From the NCBI RefSeq assembly GCF_000518265.1, contig NZ_KI912410.1, positions 1-64,000 on the forward strand: a stretch of DNA of 64,000 nucleotides, read 5' to 3'. Below the pieces are notes generated by a model, which made no database searches, was not told where the DNA came from, and saw nothing but the letters and a program-made list of their open reading frames with translations. This stretch comes from Actinomadura oligospora ATCC 43269 (GTDB taxonomy: Bacteria > Actinomycetota > Actinomycetes > Streptosporangiales > Streptosporangiaceae). Below, in pieces: positions 35,144 through 43,132 of this stretch. A program made the translations under genes and the position numbers. The stretch's first letter is position 1, and each line of letters starts with the position of its first letter.

Positions 35144-36028
35144 ATGACCGTCCCCGCGATCACACCTACGGAGACGTCCGATAAGGCTTGGGATCGGCTG
35201 TGGTTGGAGATCACTCGCCGCTGCCAGCTCGCCTGCCGTCCCTGCTACAACGCATCCGGGCCCGGCGTGCCGTCCGGGACGATGACGTCCGCTGACTGGC
35301 ATCGCGTCATCGATCAGGCCACTGACCTGGGTGTTCGGGAGCTGTGCGTCATCGGCGGCGAGCCGACCCTGTACCCGGGGCTGGCCACCCTGATCAATCA
35401 CGCTGTCGGTGTCGGCCTCGGCATCGAGGTGTACTCCAACCTCGTCCACGTCAGAGACGACCTGTGGCGCGTCCTCGCCCAGGACGGCGTCCGGCTGGCG
35501 ACCTCCTGGTACAGCGACGACCAGGACCAGCACGGCGCGATCACCGGACGGCCGACCTGGCGGCAGACCCGCGCCAACATCGACCGCGCTGCCGAACTGG
35601 GCATCCCCCTGCGCGTCGGGATCGTCCGCGTGCTGGACAGTCAGCGCGTCCACCAAGCCGCCGAACAGCTTCGGCTCAGGGGTGTCACGAACGTATCGGC
35701 CGACCACACCCGACGCATCGGCCGTGCCGCCGAGCCGGGTATCGACCCGCTCGCCGAACTGTGCGGACGCTGCGGTGACGGACGTGCGGCCATCGGCCCG
35801 GACGGTGAGGTCTGGCTGTGCACGATGGCCCGAGCCATCTCCGCAGGCAACGTCCGCGAGCACACCCTCGGTGACGTCCTGTCCGGGCAGGCTTGGCGTG
35901 AGCTGCGCAGACGGATACCGCGCAGAAGCCCCGACGCCAACGGCTGCAAGCCGAACGACGACAGCAACGATTGCGCGCCCGCCGAAACCGAGTCCTGCAA
36001 TCCGTCCTTCTGCAACCCCGACCGTTAG
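35144..36028 (+). CDS. Radical SAM protein with SPASM-like cysteine-rich C-terminus
   Basis: 294 residues. The [4Fe-4S]/SAM motif CQLACRPC (CxxxCxxC) lies near residues 28-35, followed by the SAM-binding GGEPTLYP. The C-terminus has LCGRCGDGRAAIGPDGEVWLC and further cysteines to CNPSFCNP, matching the auxiliary-cluster layout of SPASM/twitch domains in peptide-modifying enzymes. ATG 35144 follows AGGAG. Lies between four small genes and a methyltransferase, all tightly spaced on one strand, which points to peptide or protein modification. Confidence 0.88.
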   Translation: MTVPAITPTETSDKAWDRLWLEITRRCQLACRPCYNASGPGVPSGTMTSADWHRVIDQATDLGVRELCVIGGEPTLYPGLATLINHAVGVGLGIEVYSNLVHVRDDLWRVLAQDGVRLATSWYSDDQDQHGAITGRPTWRQTRANIDRAAELGIPLRVGIVRVLDSQRVHQAAEQLRLRGVTNVSADHTRRIGRAAEPGIDPLAELCGRCGDGRAAIGPDGEVWLCTMARAISAGNVREHTLGDVLSGQAWRELRRRIPRRSPDANGCKPNDDSNDCAPAETESCNPSFCNPDR

Positions 36029-36040
36029 GAGCGACAGCCG

Positions 36041-37186
36041 ATGCCGAACACCTGGGTAACGCTCGCCCAGGCCCTCGCCTCCCGGGTCACTCACCCAGGT
36101 TCGCGCTGGTGGGGGCCGGTCTGCTCCACACCCCGCCACCTGCTCGTTCCGCGCTGGTGGGAGGACGACGACACCGCCTGGACGCTGCGCGACGGCTCGG
36201 ACGACACGTCCGCATGGCTCCGGACGATCTACAGCGACCGAACCCTCGTCACCAAGGTCGGCCCCCGCCACGCTGACCACGCCGCGCCCGACGACACAAC
36301 AAGCGGCCGTCCGACCTCGTCCTCCACCCTGCCCAGCCTCCTGCTGACCATGTACCGGCACGCCCAGCTCTACAGCGGAGCCGACGTCCTGGACGTCGGC
36401 GTCGGATCCGGCTACGGCACCGCGCTGCTGTCATCGGCGCTCGGCGGCCACACCCTCACCGCCATGGACGTCGATCCCTACCTGGTCGAAGCCGCAGCCG
36501 AACGCCTCGGCGCTCTCGGCGTCCGCGCCCGCCTGGTCGCAGGCGACGCGACAGGCCCGCTCCCGGACAGCTACGACCGGATCGTGTCCACAGTCGCCGT
36601 CCGCCCCATCCCGTCCTCCTGGATCCAGGCACTCCGGCCCGGCGGACGGCTCGTCACAACCCTCACCGGCATCCACGCGATCCTGACCGCGACCAAGACC
36701 GACGACGCGTCCGCGATGCCCGCCGAGGGACGCATCGAATGGGATCGCGCCGGGTTCATGTCGACCCGCACCGGCCCCGACTACCCGCCCACCCCAGCCC
36801 CCGAACTCCAAGAGGACGAAGCCGAGGAGAGCATCGGCCGCTACCCGATCGTCGACGTCGAGGAGTCCTGGGAGCTGCGTTCAATGCTCGCCATCGACCA
36901 CCCCGGCCTCACGCACCGCATCGAGCGCAGCGGGGAGCACCGAACGGCCTGGATGATCCACCCGGACGGCTCCTGGGCCCGAGCCACCGCCACCGCCGAC
37001 GCCCTCCCGCTCGTCCGCCAGGCGGGCCCTCGCCGCCTCTGGGACGCCCTGGACGATCTCCGCCACCGCTGGCTGCTCGACGGCGAACTCCCGCTCTTCG
37101 GCGCACGCGCCTGGATCTCCTCCAGCGGCACCATCCACCTGGCTCGCGGCTCCTGGCGAGCCCGCATCAGCGCCCGTCCTGAATGA
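36041..37186 (+). CDS. PIMT/TgmC-like O-methyltransferase
   Basis: 381 residues. The SAM-binding core VLDVGVGSGYGTALL near residue 116 and the N-terminal CSTPRHLLVPRWW plus TSSSTLPSLLLTMYRH follow the layout of protein-L-isoaspartyl methyltransferases, especially those in graspetide and other RiPP clusters that convert Asp to aspartimide. A C-terminal domain of about 130 residues is extra. Twelve bases after the radical SAM gene. Repair of ordinary isoAsp proteins is less likely given the context. Confidence 0.83.
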   Translation: MPNTWVTLAQALASRVTHPGSRWWGPVCSTPRHLLVPRWWEDDDTAWTLRDGSDDTSAWLRTIYSDRTLVTKVGPRHADHAAPDDTTSGRPTSSSTLPSLLLTMYRHAQLYSGADVLDVGVGSGYGTALLSSALGGHTLTAMDVDPYLVEAAAERLGALGVRARLVAGDATGPLPDSYDRIVSTVAVRPIPSSWIQALRPGGRLVTTLTGIHAILTATKTDDASAMPAEGRIEWDRAGFMSTRTGPDYPPTPAPELQEDEAEESIGRYPIVDVEESWELRSMLAIDHPGLTHRIERSGEHRTAWMIHPDGSWARATATADALPLVRQAGPRRLWDALDDLRHRWLLDGELPLFGARAWISSSGTIHLARGSWRARISARPE

Positions 37187-37190
37187 CGAA

Positions 37191-37224
37191 ACCGGCCCCG
37201 TCCGGATCGCGGACGGGGGCCGGT
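37191..37224. terminator. Bidirectional terminator between the cassette and phoD
   Basis: ACCGGCCCCGTCCG pairs with CGGACGGGGGCCGGT (one bulged G) around a GATC-centred loop, five bases after the methyltransferase stop and 13 bases from the convergent phoD stop. Confidence 0.8.
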
Positions 37225-37236
37225 GCTCAGAAAAGA

Positions 37237-38811
37237 TCAGCGGACGGGCGTCAGCGGCTTCGTGAACAGCGCCTTGCCGTCCAGGTCGCGGAGGGTGACG
37301 GTCAGCGTCTCGGACGCGGCGTCGATGGCGACCTGGCCGAAGAACTGGAAGCCCTCGGCCGGGGACGTGTTGGCGCGCGGCGGCGCCGACTGGAACTTCA
37401 GCGTCGCGCCGAACGTGGAATCAAGGGCGTTGGGCCCGAAGGCGCCGGCGTTCAGCGGCCCGGACACGAACTCCCAGAACGGGTCGAAGTCAGAGAACGA
37501 CGCCTTCGCCGGGTCGTAGTAGTGCGCGGCCGTGTAGTGGACGTCGGCGGTCAGCCAGACCATGTTCCGCACGCGGTGCTTCTTCGCGTAGCTCAGGATG
37601 TCGGCGAACTCGCGCTCGCGGCCGAGCGGCTTGCCGTTGTCGCCCTGCGCGACGCCCTCGATGTTCGGCTTGCCCTCCGTGCCGTCCGGGACGATCAGTC
37701 CGAGCGGCAGGTCGTTGGCGATGACCTTCCAGGTCGCCTTCGAGGCGCGCAGCTCGCGCTTCAGCCAGGCCACCTGCTCCGGGCCGAGCAGGCCGGGCCC
37801 GGACGCCTCGGTCCCGGTCGTGTTCGGGTTCTTGTATGTGCGCATGTCGAGCATGAACACGTCCAGCAGCGGGCCGTAGGAGACCTTGCGGAAGATCCGT
37901 CCGCCGACCTGGGCGCGGACGGTCGTCGGCGTGTACTCGAACATCGCGCGGCGGGCGCGCGCGGCGAGGACGTCCACGCGCTTCTCGGTGTACCCCGGAC
38001 GGTTGATGATCTCGCCCGGGTACCAGTTGTTCAGCACCTCGTGGTCGTCCCACTGGTAGAGCATCGGGACGCGCGCGTTGAAGGCGCGGAAGGCCGTGTC
38101 CTCCAGGTTGTAGCGGAACTGGCCGCGGTACTCGGCGAGCGTCTCGGCGACCTTGGTCTTCTCGGGCGTCACCAGGTTGCGCCAGGTGCGGCCGTCCGGC
38201 AGCGCGACGGTCGGCTGCACCGGGCCGTCGGAGTAGACCAGGTCGCCGCTGCACAGGAAGAAGTCCGGGTCCACCGCGGACATCGCGTCGAAGATCCGGT
38301 ATCCGCCCAGCTCGGGGTTGATGCCCCAGCCCTGCCCGGCCAGGTCGCCCGACCACACGAACGAGATGTCGGAGCGCTTGCGCGGGGCGGTGCGGAGCCG
38401 TCCGACGACGGGCGCGGACGTCACGCCGTGCCGGTCGAGGTCGGCGAGGACGACCCGGTAGTGCAGTTGCTCGCCCGCAGGGAGGCCGCGCAGGAACGTC
38501 TTGCCGGTCAGGTCGGTGTCCGGGGTGAGCACCGGGCCGCGGATCCGGTCCGCGCCGCGGAAGTCCGGCCGCCGGGACACCTCGACCAGCATCCGCGCCG
38601 GACGGTCCGACCGCGTCCACACCACGGCCTCGCGCGCGGTCACGTCACCGGCCTGAACGCCGTGCGTGATCCGGGCGCGGCCCGAGCGCGCGAGGGCCGG
38701 GGCCGTCGGCCCGGGCTTCGCGCTCGCCGTCCCGCTGGACAGCAGGCCGAGCGCCGCGCCGCCGCCCGCCACCAGCCCGCCGCGCAGCAGATTCCGCCTG
38801 TCCAGCTCCAT
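37237..38811 (-). CDS. phoD: PhoD-family alkaline phosphatase/phosphodiesterase
   Basis: 524 residues. Twin-arginine signal (LDRRNLLRGG plus hydrophobic stretch, cleavage near TASA). The PhoD N-terminal beta domain begins ITHGVQAGDVTAREAVVWTR. Metallophosphatase residues lie in WSGDLAGQGWG, LCSGDLVYSDG, QWDDHEVLNNW and TADVHYTAAHYYDP. It releases phosphate from phosphodiesters outside the cell. I start at ATG 38811 (GGAG six bases upstream); ATG 38850 would add 13 residues before the signal. Confidence 0.93.
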   Translation of the reverse strand: MELDRRNLLRGGLVAGGGAALGLLSSGTASAKPGPTAPALARSGRARITHGVQAGDVTAREAVVWTRSDRPARMLVEVSRRPDFRGADRIRGPVLTPDTDLTGKTFLRGLPAGEQLHYRVVLADLDRHGVTSAPVVGRLRTAPRKRSDISFVWSGDLAGQGWGINPELGGYRIFDAMSAVDPDFFLCSGDLVYSDGPVQPTVALPDGRTWRNLVTPEKTKVAETLAEYRGQFRYNLEDTAFRAFNARVPMLYQWDDHEVLNNWYPGEIINRPGYTEKRVDVLAARARRAMFEYTPTTVRAQVGGRIFRKVSYGPLLDVFMLDMRTYKNPNTTGTEASGPGLLGPEQVAWLKRELRASKATWKVIANDLPLGLIVPDGTEGKPNIEGVAQGDNGKPLGREREFADILSYAKKHRVRNMVWLTADVHYTAAHYYDPAKASFSDFDPFWEFVSGPLNAGAFGPNALDSTFGATLKFQSAPPRANTSPAEGFQFFGQVAIDAASETLTVTLRDLDGKALFTKPLTPVR

Positions 38812-38982
38812 CGCCGACTCCGATCGTCTTTCGGTCATGCCGATCCGCATGTTCTCCCCGTCCGGAAGCGGATTTCCGGACCGGACGTGATCAATCGGTG
38901 AACACTAGGAAAAACAGGACTTCAGGTCGTCTCGCGCTGATCGACTTGACAACGGACGGTCACGGAGTGTGTCCTGGTGTGC

Positions 38983-39066
38983 ATGCCAGCGCGAGTCTTC
39001 CAGGGGTGCCCCGTGGCCATCGGCCGGGCCTCCAGCGCGCTGTGTCCTTCGTGTTGTCGTCGCTGA
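38983..39066 (+). CDS. Cys-rich leader peptide, putative attenuator of the cysteine dioxygenase gene
   Basis: Codes for 27 residues ending VAIGRASSALCPSCCRR, with consecutive cysteine codons TGT TGT just before the stop. The R-x-x-S-x-L-C pattern resembles short actinobacterial leader peptides that control sulfur genes by ribosome stalling. An internal GTG at 39013 would give a 17-residue version. Between its stop and the next gene, CCGTCCG-CA-CGGACGG at 39101-39116 forms a hairpin close to that gene's ribosome site. Translation is inferred, not shown. Confidence 0.5.
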   Translation: MPARVFQGCPVAIGRASSALCPSCCRR

Positions 39067-39095
39067 TCTTCCCGACCTCCGACTCGACACCCGCC

Positions 39096-39120
39096 CTGAT
39101 CCGTCCGCACGGACGGGGCG
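39096..39120 (+). promoter_or_regulatory. Hairpin between Cys leader peptide and cysteine dioxygenase gene
   Basis: Perfect CCGTCCG/CGGACGG stem (39101-39107 with 39110-39116) placed after the leader-peptide stop and just before the AAGGA ribosome site. Suitable as an attenuation or ribosome-site-masking element. Confidence 0.45.
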
Positions 39121-39140
39121 CAGCCGAAGGACTTCCTCAC

Positions 39141-39590
39141 GTGGACCTCGATCTGGCTCCCGACCTCATGATGCGCGGGCAGGACGACCCGCACGGCCGT
39201 GACCTGCTGAAGCGCCCGCCCACCGTGGGACAGCTCGCCTCCCGCATCCGCGATCTCGCCGCCCGCCCGGACGGCTGGTGGCACCTGGTCGGCTTCGACC
39301 CCGCCGGGCCCGTCCGCGTCCCGCTGGACGACGTCGACGGCGTCCGGCTGTGGCTGACCACCTGGCCCCCCGCCCACCGCACCGGCGTCCACGACCACGT
39401 CGCCACCGAGGTCAGCATCCTCATCGCGGGCGAACTCGTCGAGGTCTCCATCGCCGAGGAGGGCGTCGCCGAACGCCCCCTCCGCGCCAACCGCGTCCGC
39501 GTCCACGGCGGCACCCACACCCACGAGCTCACCAACGCGGGCCCCGCCTTCGCCATCACCCTCCACGCCCAGCTCAGCACCCCCACCTGA
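39141..39590 (+). CDS. Cysteine dioxygenase-like cupin
   Basis: 149 residues from GTG 39141 (AAGGA nine bases before). The cupin metal site is visible: H-D-H in GVHDHVATE and the later His in VHGGTHTHELTN, with the type I cysteine dioxygenase layout (WWHLVGFDP, LWLTTWPP). It would oxidise cysteine to cysteine sulfinate in the cytosol, limiting free cysteine. The preceding Cys-rich leader peptide supports a cysteine link. Bases 38812-38982 upstream hold a TTGACA (38946-38951) without a clear -10. Confidence 0.82.
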   Translation: MDLDLAPDLMMRGQDDPHGRDLLKRPPTVGQLASRIRDLAARPDGWWHLVGFDPAGPVRVPLDDVDGVRLWLTTWPPAHRTGVHDHVATEVSILIAGELVEVSIAEEGVAERPLRANRVRVHGGTHTHELTNAGPAFAITLHAQLSTPT

Positions 39591-39639
39591 CCCCGGCCGG
39601 GCCCCTGAGGCCGGGCGACCCCCCGGGCCGACAATCCTT

Positions 39640-39960
39640 GAGGGCGGCCAAAACCCTGGCGATCCCCGGGCCCGGCGGTCTTCGCACCCTCGACGGTCCC
39701 CGAGCCCCGACGGTCTTCGTAACCTCGACGGTCCCCGAGCGCGCGGCGGTCCCTGGACACGACGGTCGCCGAACGCGCCGGTCTCCTGGACGTGGCGGTC
39801 CTTGAGCGCACGGCGGTCCCTTGGACACGACGGTCGCCGGACGCGTGCCGGTCTCCTGGACGTGGCGGTCGCCGAACGCGCGGCGGTCCCCTCTGTGCGA
39901 CGGTCCTGGAAACGCGGCGGTCCGCCGGCGTCCGCGTGGGGCGGACGGCGGCGGACCGGG
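39640..39960. repeat. Degenerate minisatellite in intergenic DNA
   Basis: The 397-base gap 39591-39987 has no gene. Most of it consists of a degenerate ~15-base word (GACGGTCSCCGARCG and relatives). Within it a unit of about 66-70 bases (from about 39748) is duplicated in tandem, with shared blocks GGACACGACGGTCGCCG and CTCCTGGACGTGGCGGTC. Confidence 0.75.
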
Positions 39961-39987
39961 GTGACGGGTCGCGCTGGAGGCGCGGTG

Positions 39988-41874
39988 TCAGTGACGGGCG
40001 GTCAGGTGGAGCGTGACCTTCTTCGGAGCCTTCGGAATGGCGTGCGCCTTGGGCTTCTTGACCAGCAGCTTCTGCAGCGCCGGGGACAGCGTGGACGACT
40101 TGGCCCGCAGCGACTGGTCGTTGGACGGGTTGGTGCCCGCGGCCATCGAGAAGATGCCGTTGAGGGTCATCATGTTCTTGGACGCGCCCGACGGCAGGCC
40201 CATGAGCTGGTTGATGACGCCGTTCAGGATGCCGAACGGGCCGCAGCCCTTGGCGGACGGCACCGACACCGGGGCCTTGATCGAGACCGGTCCGGCGTTC
40301 CAGCCGAGCGCGGGGTCGCTGGTCATGCCGCCCGCGGTCATCTGCGGCTCCAGGGACGCGTTGACCGGGCCGATCACGCAGGAGTCGCCGAGCAGCGGGT
40401 TGTTCAGCTTGAGGTTCAGCGACAGCCGCGCGCCGAGCCCGCCGGTGCTGGTGAAGTACGCCGCTGCCGGACCCGCCAGCGACTGCGTGACGGTCAGCTT
40501 GTTGACCGCCCACAGCGCGGCGGGCGACTGGCCGAGGATCGGGCCGACCAGCGGCAGCTGGCCGATGAGGCCGCCGGGGACCTCGAGCTCCTTGGCCTCC
40601 AGCAGGCTGCCGATGACCGGCGGGTTCATCGGGATGTTCGAGATGTCGGTGAGGTCGTTGATCCCGCCGGTGACCCGGATGGAACCGGACGGCAGCTTCT
40701 GGACGAAGTTGCCGATCTTCATCTCACCGCCGGTGACGATCTGCGTCTGGCAGATCTCGCCCACCTGGCAGCGGTTGGCCCAGCCGGGCGCGGACGACGG
40801 CAGGGTGCCCGTCGAGAGCGGCGGGGTCGCGCCGTGCGGGGCGCCCGCCGGCGGGTTGGCCGGGTCGAACGCGCCGACGCGGCCACGGCCGGGGGCGGTG
40901 TACCAGATCTTCCCGCCGGGGCCGAGCATCAGGCTCCGCGGCGTCGACAGGGTCGACGGCAGCGGGTACTCCTGGACCGATCCACTGCTCGGGTCGATCG
41001 CGGAGATGTTGCTGGCCGCGGTCTCGGCGAACCAGATCCGGCCGTCCGGGCCGGCGAGCAGGCCGGTCGGCTTGGAGTCGGCCGTCGACAGCGTGTACTG
41101 GCGGACCGCGCCCGTCGCGGGGTCGACCGAGCCGAGGCGGTTCACGCCCGACTCGCTGAACCAGACCTTGCCGTCCGGGCCGTTGATGATGTCGGTGAAC
41201 GCCGGGCTGCCCTGGACCGCGCCCGGGACGTCGAACTTCTTGACCGCGCTGGTGGCGGGGTCGAGGCGTCCGATGCTGCCCGTCGCGTCGGGGTACCAGA
41301 CGCCGCCGTCCTTGCCCACCACCACGGACGTGGGGTAGCCGCCGGCGGCGTAGAGGGTGACGTTGCCAGAGGCGTCGATCTTGCCGATCGCGCCCGAGTT
41401 GACGCCGGTGAACCACATCGTGCCGTTGGCTCCGGGCGTGATGGAGGTGAGCGAGCTGTAGGCGAAGTTCACGGCCCCGGACGTCGGCAGCTCCCACATC
41501 GTGGACTTGCCGGTCGCCGGGTCGACCCGGCCGACCCGCGGCTGCGTCTGGTTCATGTCGGTGAACCAGATCGAGCCGTCGGATCCGTTGGCCATCCCGG
41601 ACGGCAGCGCCTTCAGCTTCTGCGAGTTGTCCGGGACGGCGTACTCGGTCACCTTCCCGGAGGAGGAGATCTGGCCGATGCCGCCCGCGCTCTCGGTGAA
41701 CCACACCGAGCCGTTGGGGCCCTTGGCGAGCCCGTTGGGCATCACGTCCGGGATCGGGACGGAGTACTCGGTCGCCGGGGCGGCGTGTGCCGCCGTGACC
41801 GAGACCGTCAGGAACGAGGTGGTGCCCAGGGCCGCGGCCAGTGCCGCCGCCCCCGCGCGCGTCCTACGACGCAT
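39988..41874 (-). CDS. Secreted Vgb/NHL-type beta-propeller protein
   Basis: 628 residues with a Sec signal (AALAAALGTTSFLTVSVTAAHA). Residues about 35-330 contain seven repeats of the type GPDGxxWFTE...IGRIDPATG, as in virginiamycin B lyase and streptogramin lyase-like propellers. The C-terminal 300 residues form an uncharacterised region with four cysteines and a basic tail ending in HLTARH. ATG 41874 has AAGGAGG six bases upstream. Probable extracellular or wall-associated protein; antibiotic lyase activity is not implied. Confidence 0.82.
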   Translation of the reverse strand: MRRRTRAGAAALAAALGTTSFLTVSVTAAHAAPATEYSVPIPDVMPNGLAKGPNGSVWFTESAGGIGQISSSGKVTEYAVPDNSQKLKALPSGMANGSDGSIWFTDMNQTQPRVGRVDPATGKSTMWELPTSGAVNFAYSSLTSITPGANGTMWFTGVNSGAIGKIDASGNVTLYAAGGYPTSVVVGKDGGVWYPDATGSIGRLDPATSAVKKFDVPGAVQGSPAFTDIINGPDGKVWFSESGVNRLGSVDPATGAVRQYTLSTADSKPTGLLAGPDGRIWFAETAASNISAIDPSSGSVQEYPLPSTLSTPRSLMLGPGGKIWYTAPGRGRVGAFDPANPPAGAPHGATPPLSTGTLPSSAPGWANRCQVGEICQTQIVTGGEMKIGNFVQKLPSGSIRVTGGINDLTDISNIPMNPPVIGSLLEAKELEVPGGLIGQLPLVGPILGQSPAALWAVNKLTVTQSLAGPAAAYFTSTGGLGARLSLNLKLNNPLLGDSCVIGPVNASLEPQMTAGGMTSDPALGWNAGPVSIKAPVSVPSAKGCGPFGILNGVINQLMGLPSGASKNMMTLNGIFSMAAGTNPSNDQSLRAKSSTLSPALQKLLVKKPKAHAIPKAPKKVTLHLTARH

Positions 41875-42097
41875 GCTTCGCCTCCTTCTCGGACCCCGGC
41901 CGGACACGCAGGCAGAACGTGGGTGGGGTGGGGGTCCGGGCGTTGCAGGAAAAACGTGAAGGTTCATCCAAACCCGTCAGTAACTACTGATGTCAACAAG
42001 ATCGTTTAGCCGTGGCCGGATCCGGCCACCATGACAACCGGACGTCTGACCTGCACGTCTGCGCCCAACGCAGGCTGAAAACGACCGAAAACGGCCG

Positions 42098-42148
42098 AAC
42101 GGCCCCGCATCCCGAGCGGCGCGAGACCGTTCGGGATATGGGGCCGTT
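42098..42148. repeat. Long intergenic hairpin and short 17-18 base repeats
   Basis: AACGGCCCC-GC-ATCCCGA pairs with TCGGGAT-AT-GGGGCCGTT (one 2x2 internal mismatch) around a 15-base loop. The 3' arm word GGCCGTTCGGGATGCGG recurs imperfectly several times to about 42222. It lies between the lipoprotein stop (42246) and the upstream region of the propeller gene, so it may act as the lipoprotein terminator. Confidence 0.6.
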
Positions 42149-42245
42149 CGGGATGCGGAGCTGTCGGGAAGTGAGGCCGTTCAGGATGCGGGGGCCGTCC
42201 GGGGCGTGGGGCCGTTCGCTTCGGTGGTCGCGGGCCGGGCCGGGT

Positions 42246-42776
42246 TCAGCTCTTGCGGGTGAGGGTGTCCACGGTGCCGCCCGTCCAGGTGACCTTGAGG
42301 GACGATCCCGACAGTTCGGCCGTGCCCTGCGTGCGCTGGGTGGACCTGTCCGCGCAGGTGAGGGTGATCGCGTTCTGCGGGGTGATGGAGCCCGTGCAGA
42401 AGTTCGGCGAGTTGAGCGCCGCCGCGCCGCGGTAGAAGAACAGCTTGACCTGGCCGGACGTCCACGTGCCGTCCAGCTTGGACGGGGCCGCGCGGCCCGG
42501 CGTGACGCCGTTGATCGTGACCGGGCCGCCCGACGCGTTGGGGCTGCCCGCCGCGTCGGGGGAGGCCGTGGAGCCCGGCCCGCCCGGCCCGCCCGGAGTG
42601 CCCGCGGCGCTGGGGGAGCCCGCCGGGCCCAGGGAGCCCGCTGCGCCCGGGGTGCCGGAGGAGGGCGCCGGGGCGGTGCCCGCGGCCCGGTCCGTCCCGG
42701 AGTCGTCGCCGTCCCCGCCTCCGCAGGCGGTGGCCAGGGCCAGGATCAGCGCCGTCACGGCGATCGGTCGGAGCAA
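42246..42776 (-). CDS. Lipoprotein with Gly/Pro/Ala-rich linker
   Basis: 176 residues from TTG 42776, chosen for GGAGG seven bases upstream and a compact lipoprotein signal (RPIAVTALILALATAC). A collagen-like Gly/Pro/Ser/Ala linker spans residues about 35-90. The C-terminal domain of some 80 residues has two cysteines (NFCTGS, LTCADR) and a beta-rich pattern. Exported and anchored. Family not recognised. Confidence 0.72.
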   Translation of the reverse strand: MLRPIAVTALILALATACGGGDGDDSGTDRAAGTAPAPSSGTPGAAGSLGPAGSPSAAGTPGGPGGPGSTASPDAAGSPNASGGPVTINGVTPGRAAPSKLDGTWTSGQVKLFFYRGAAALNSPNFCTGSITPQNAITLTCADRSTQRTQGTAELSGSSLKVTWTGGTVDTLTRKS

Positions 42777-42878
42777 GGTCGGCCTCCTCGGGCAGGGGGT
42801 GTGCCGCCGTCCGCGCACCCGGACGGCGGGCCGCTCACACTAGCGCCGCCCCCACCCCGCCGGACAGGGCCGGGCCCC

Positions 42879-43066
42879 GCGTCCGTCCTGGTGACAGGCG
42901 CCCCCGGGCGCGGAACCGGGCCTGCGTCCGTCCTGGTGGTAGGCGACCCTCCGGACGTGGAGCCGGGTCCGCGTCCGTCCTGGTGACAGGCGCCCCCGGG
43001 CGCGGAGCCGGGCCAGCGTCCGTCCTGGTGACAGGCGACCCCCGGGCGCGGAACGGCCCCGCGTCC
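42879..43066. repeat. 45-bp minisatellite (four copies plus partial)
   Basis: Copies start at 42879, 42924, 42971 and 43016 with a partial copy at 43061, each opening GCGTCCGTCCTGGTG and carrying GGCGCCCCCGGGCGCGGA-like text. Spacings are 45, 47, 45 and 45 bases. Located in the gene-free gap between the symporter stop and the lipoprotein start. Confidence 0.88.
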
Positions 43067-43132
43067 GGGTGGGGGCGCGGGGCCGTTCGTTCGGGGGGTG
43101 GGCGGCGCGGTGCGCCACCCGGAATCGTGCCG

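Noticed and set aside
42879..43066. Second CRISPR-like locus at the 45-bp repeats
   Set aside because: Copies are contiguous with no unique spacers, so this is a minisatellite.
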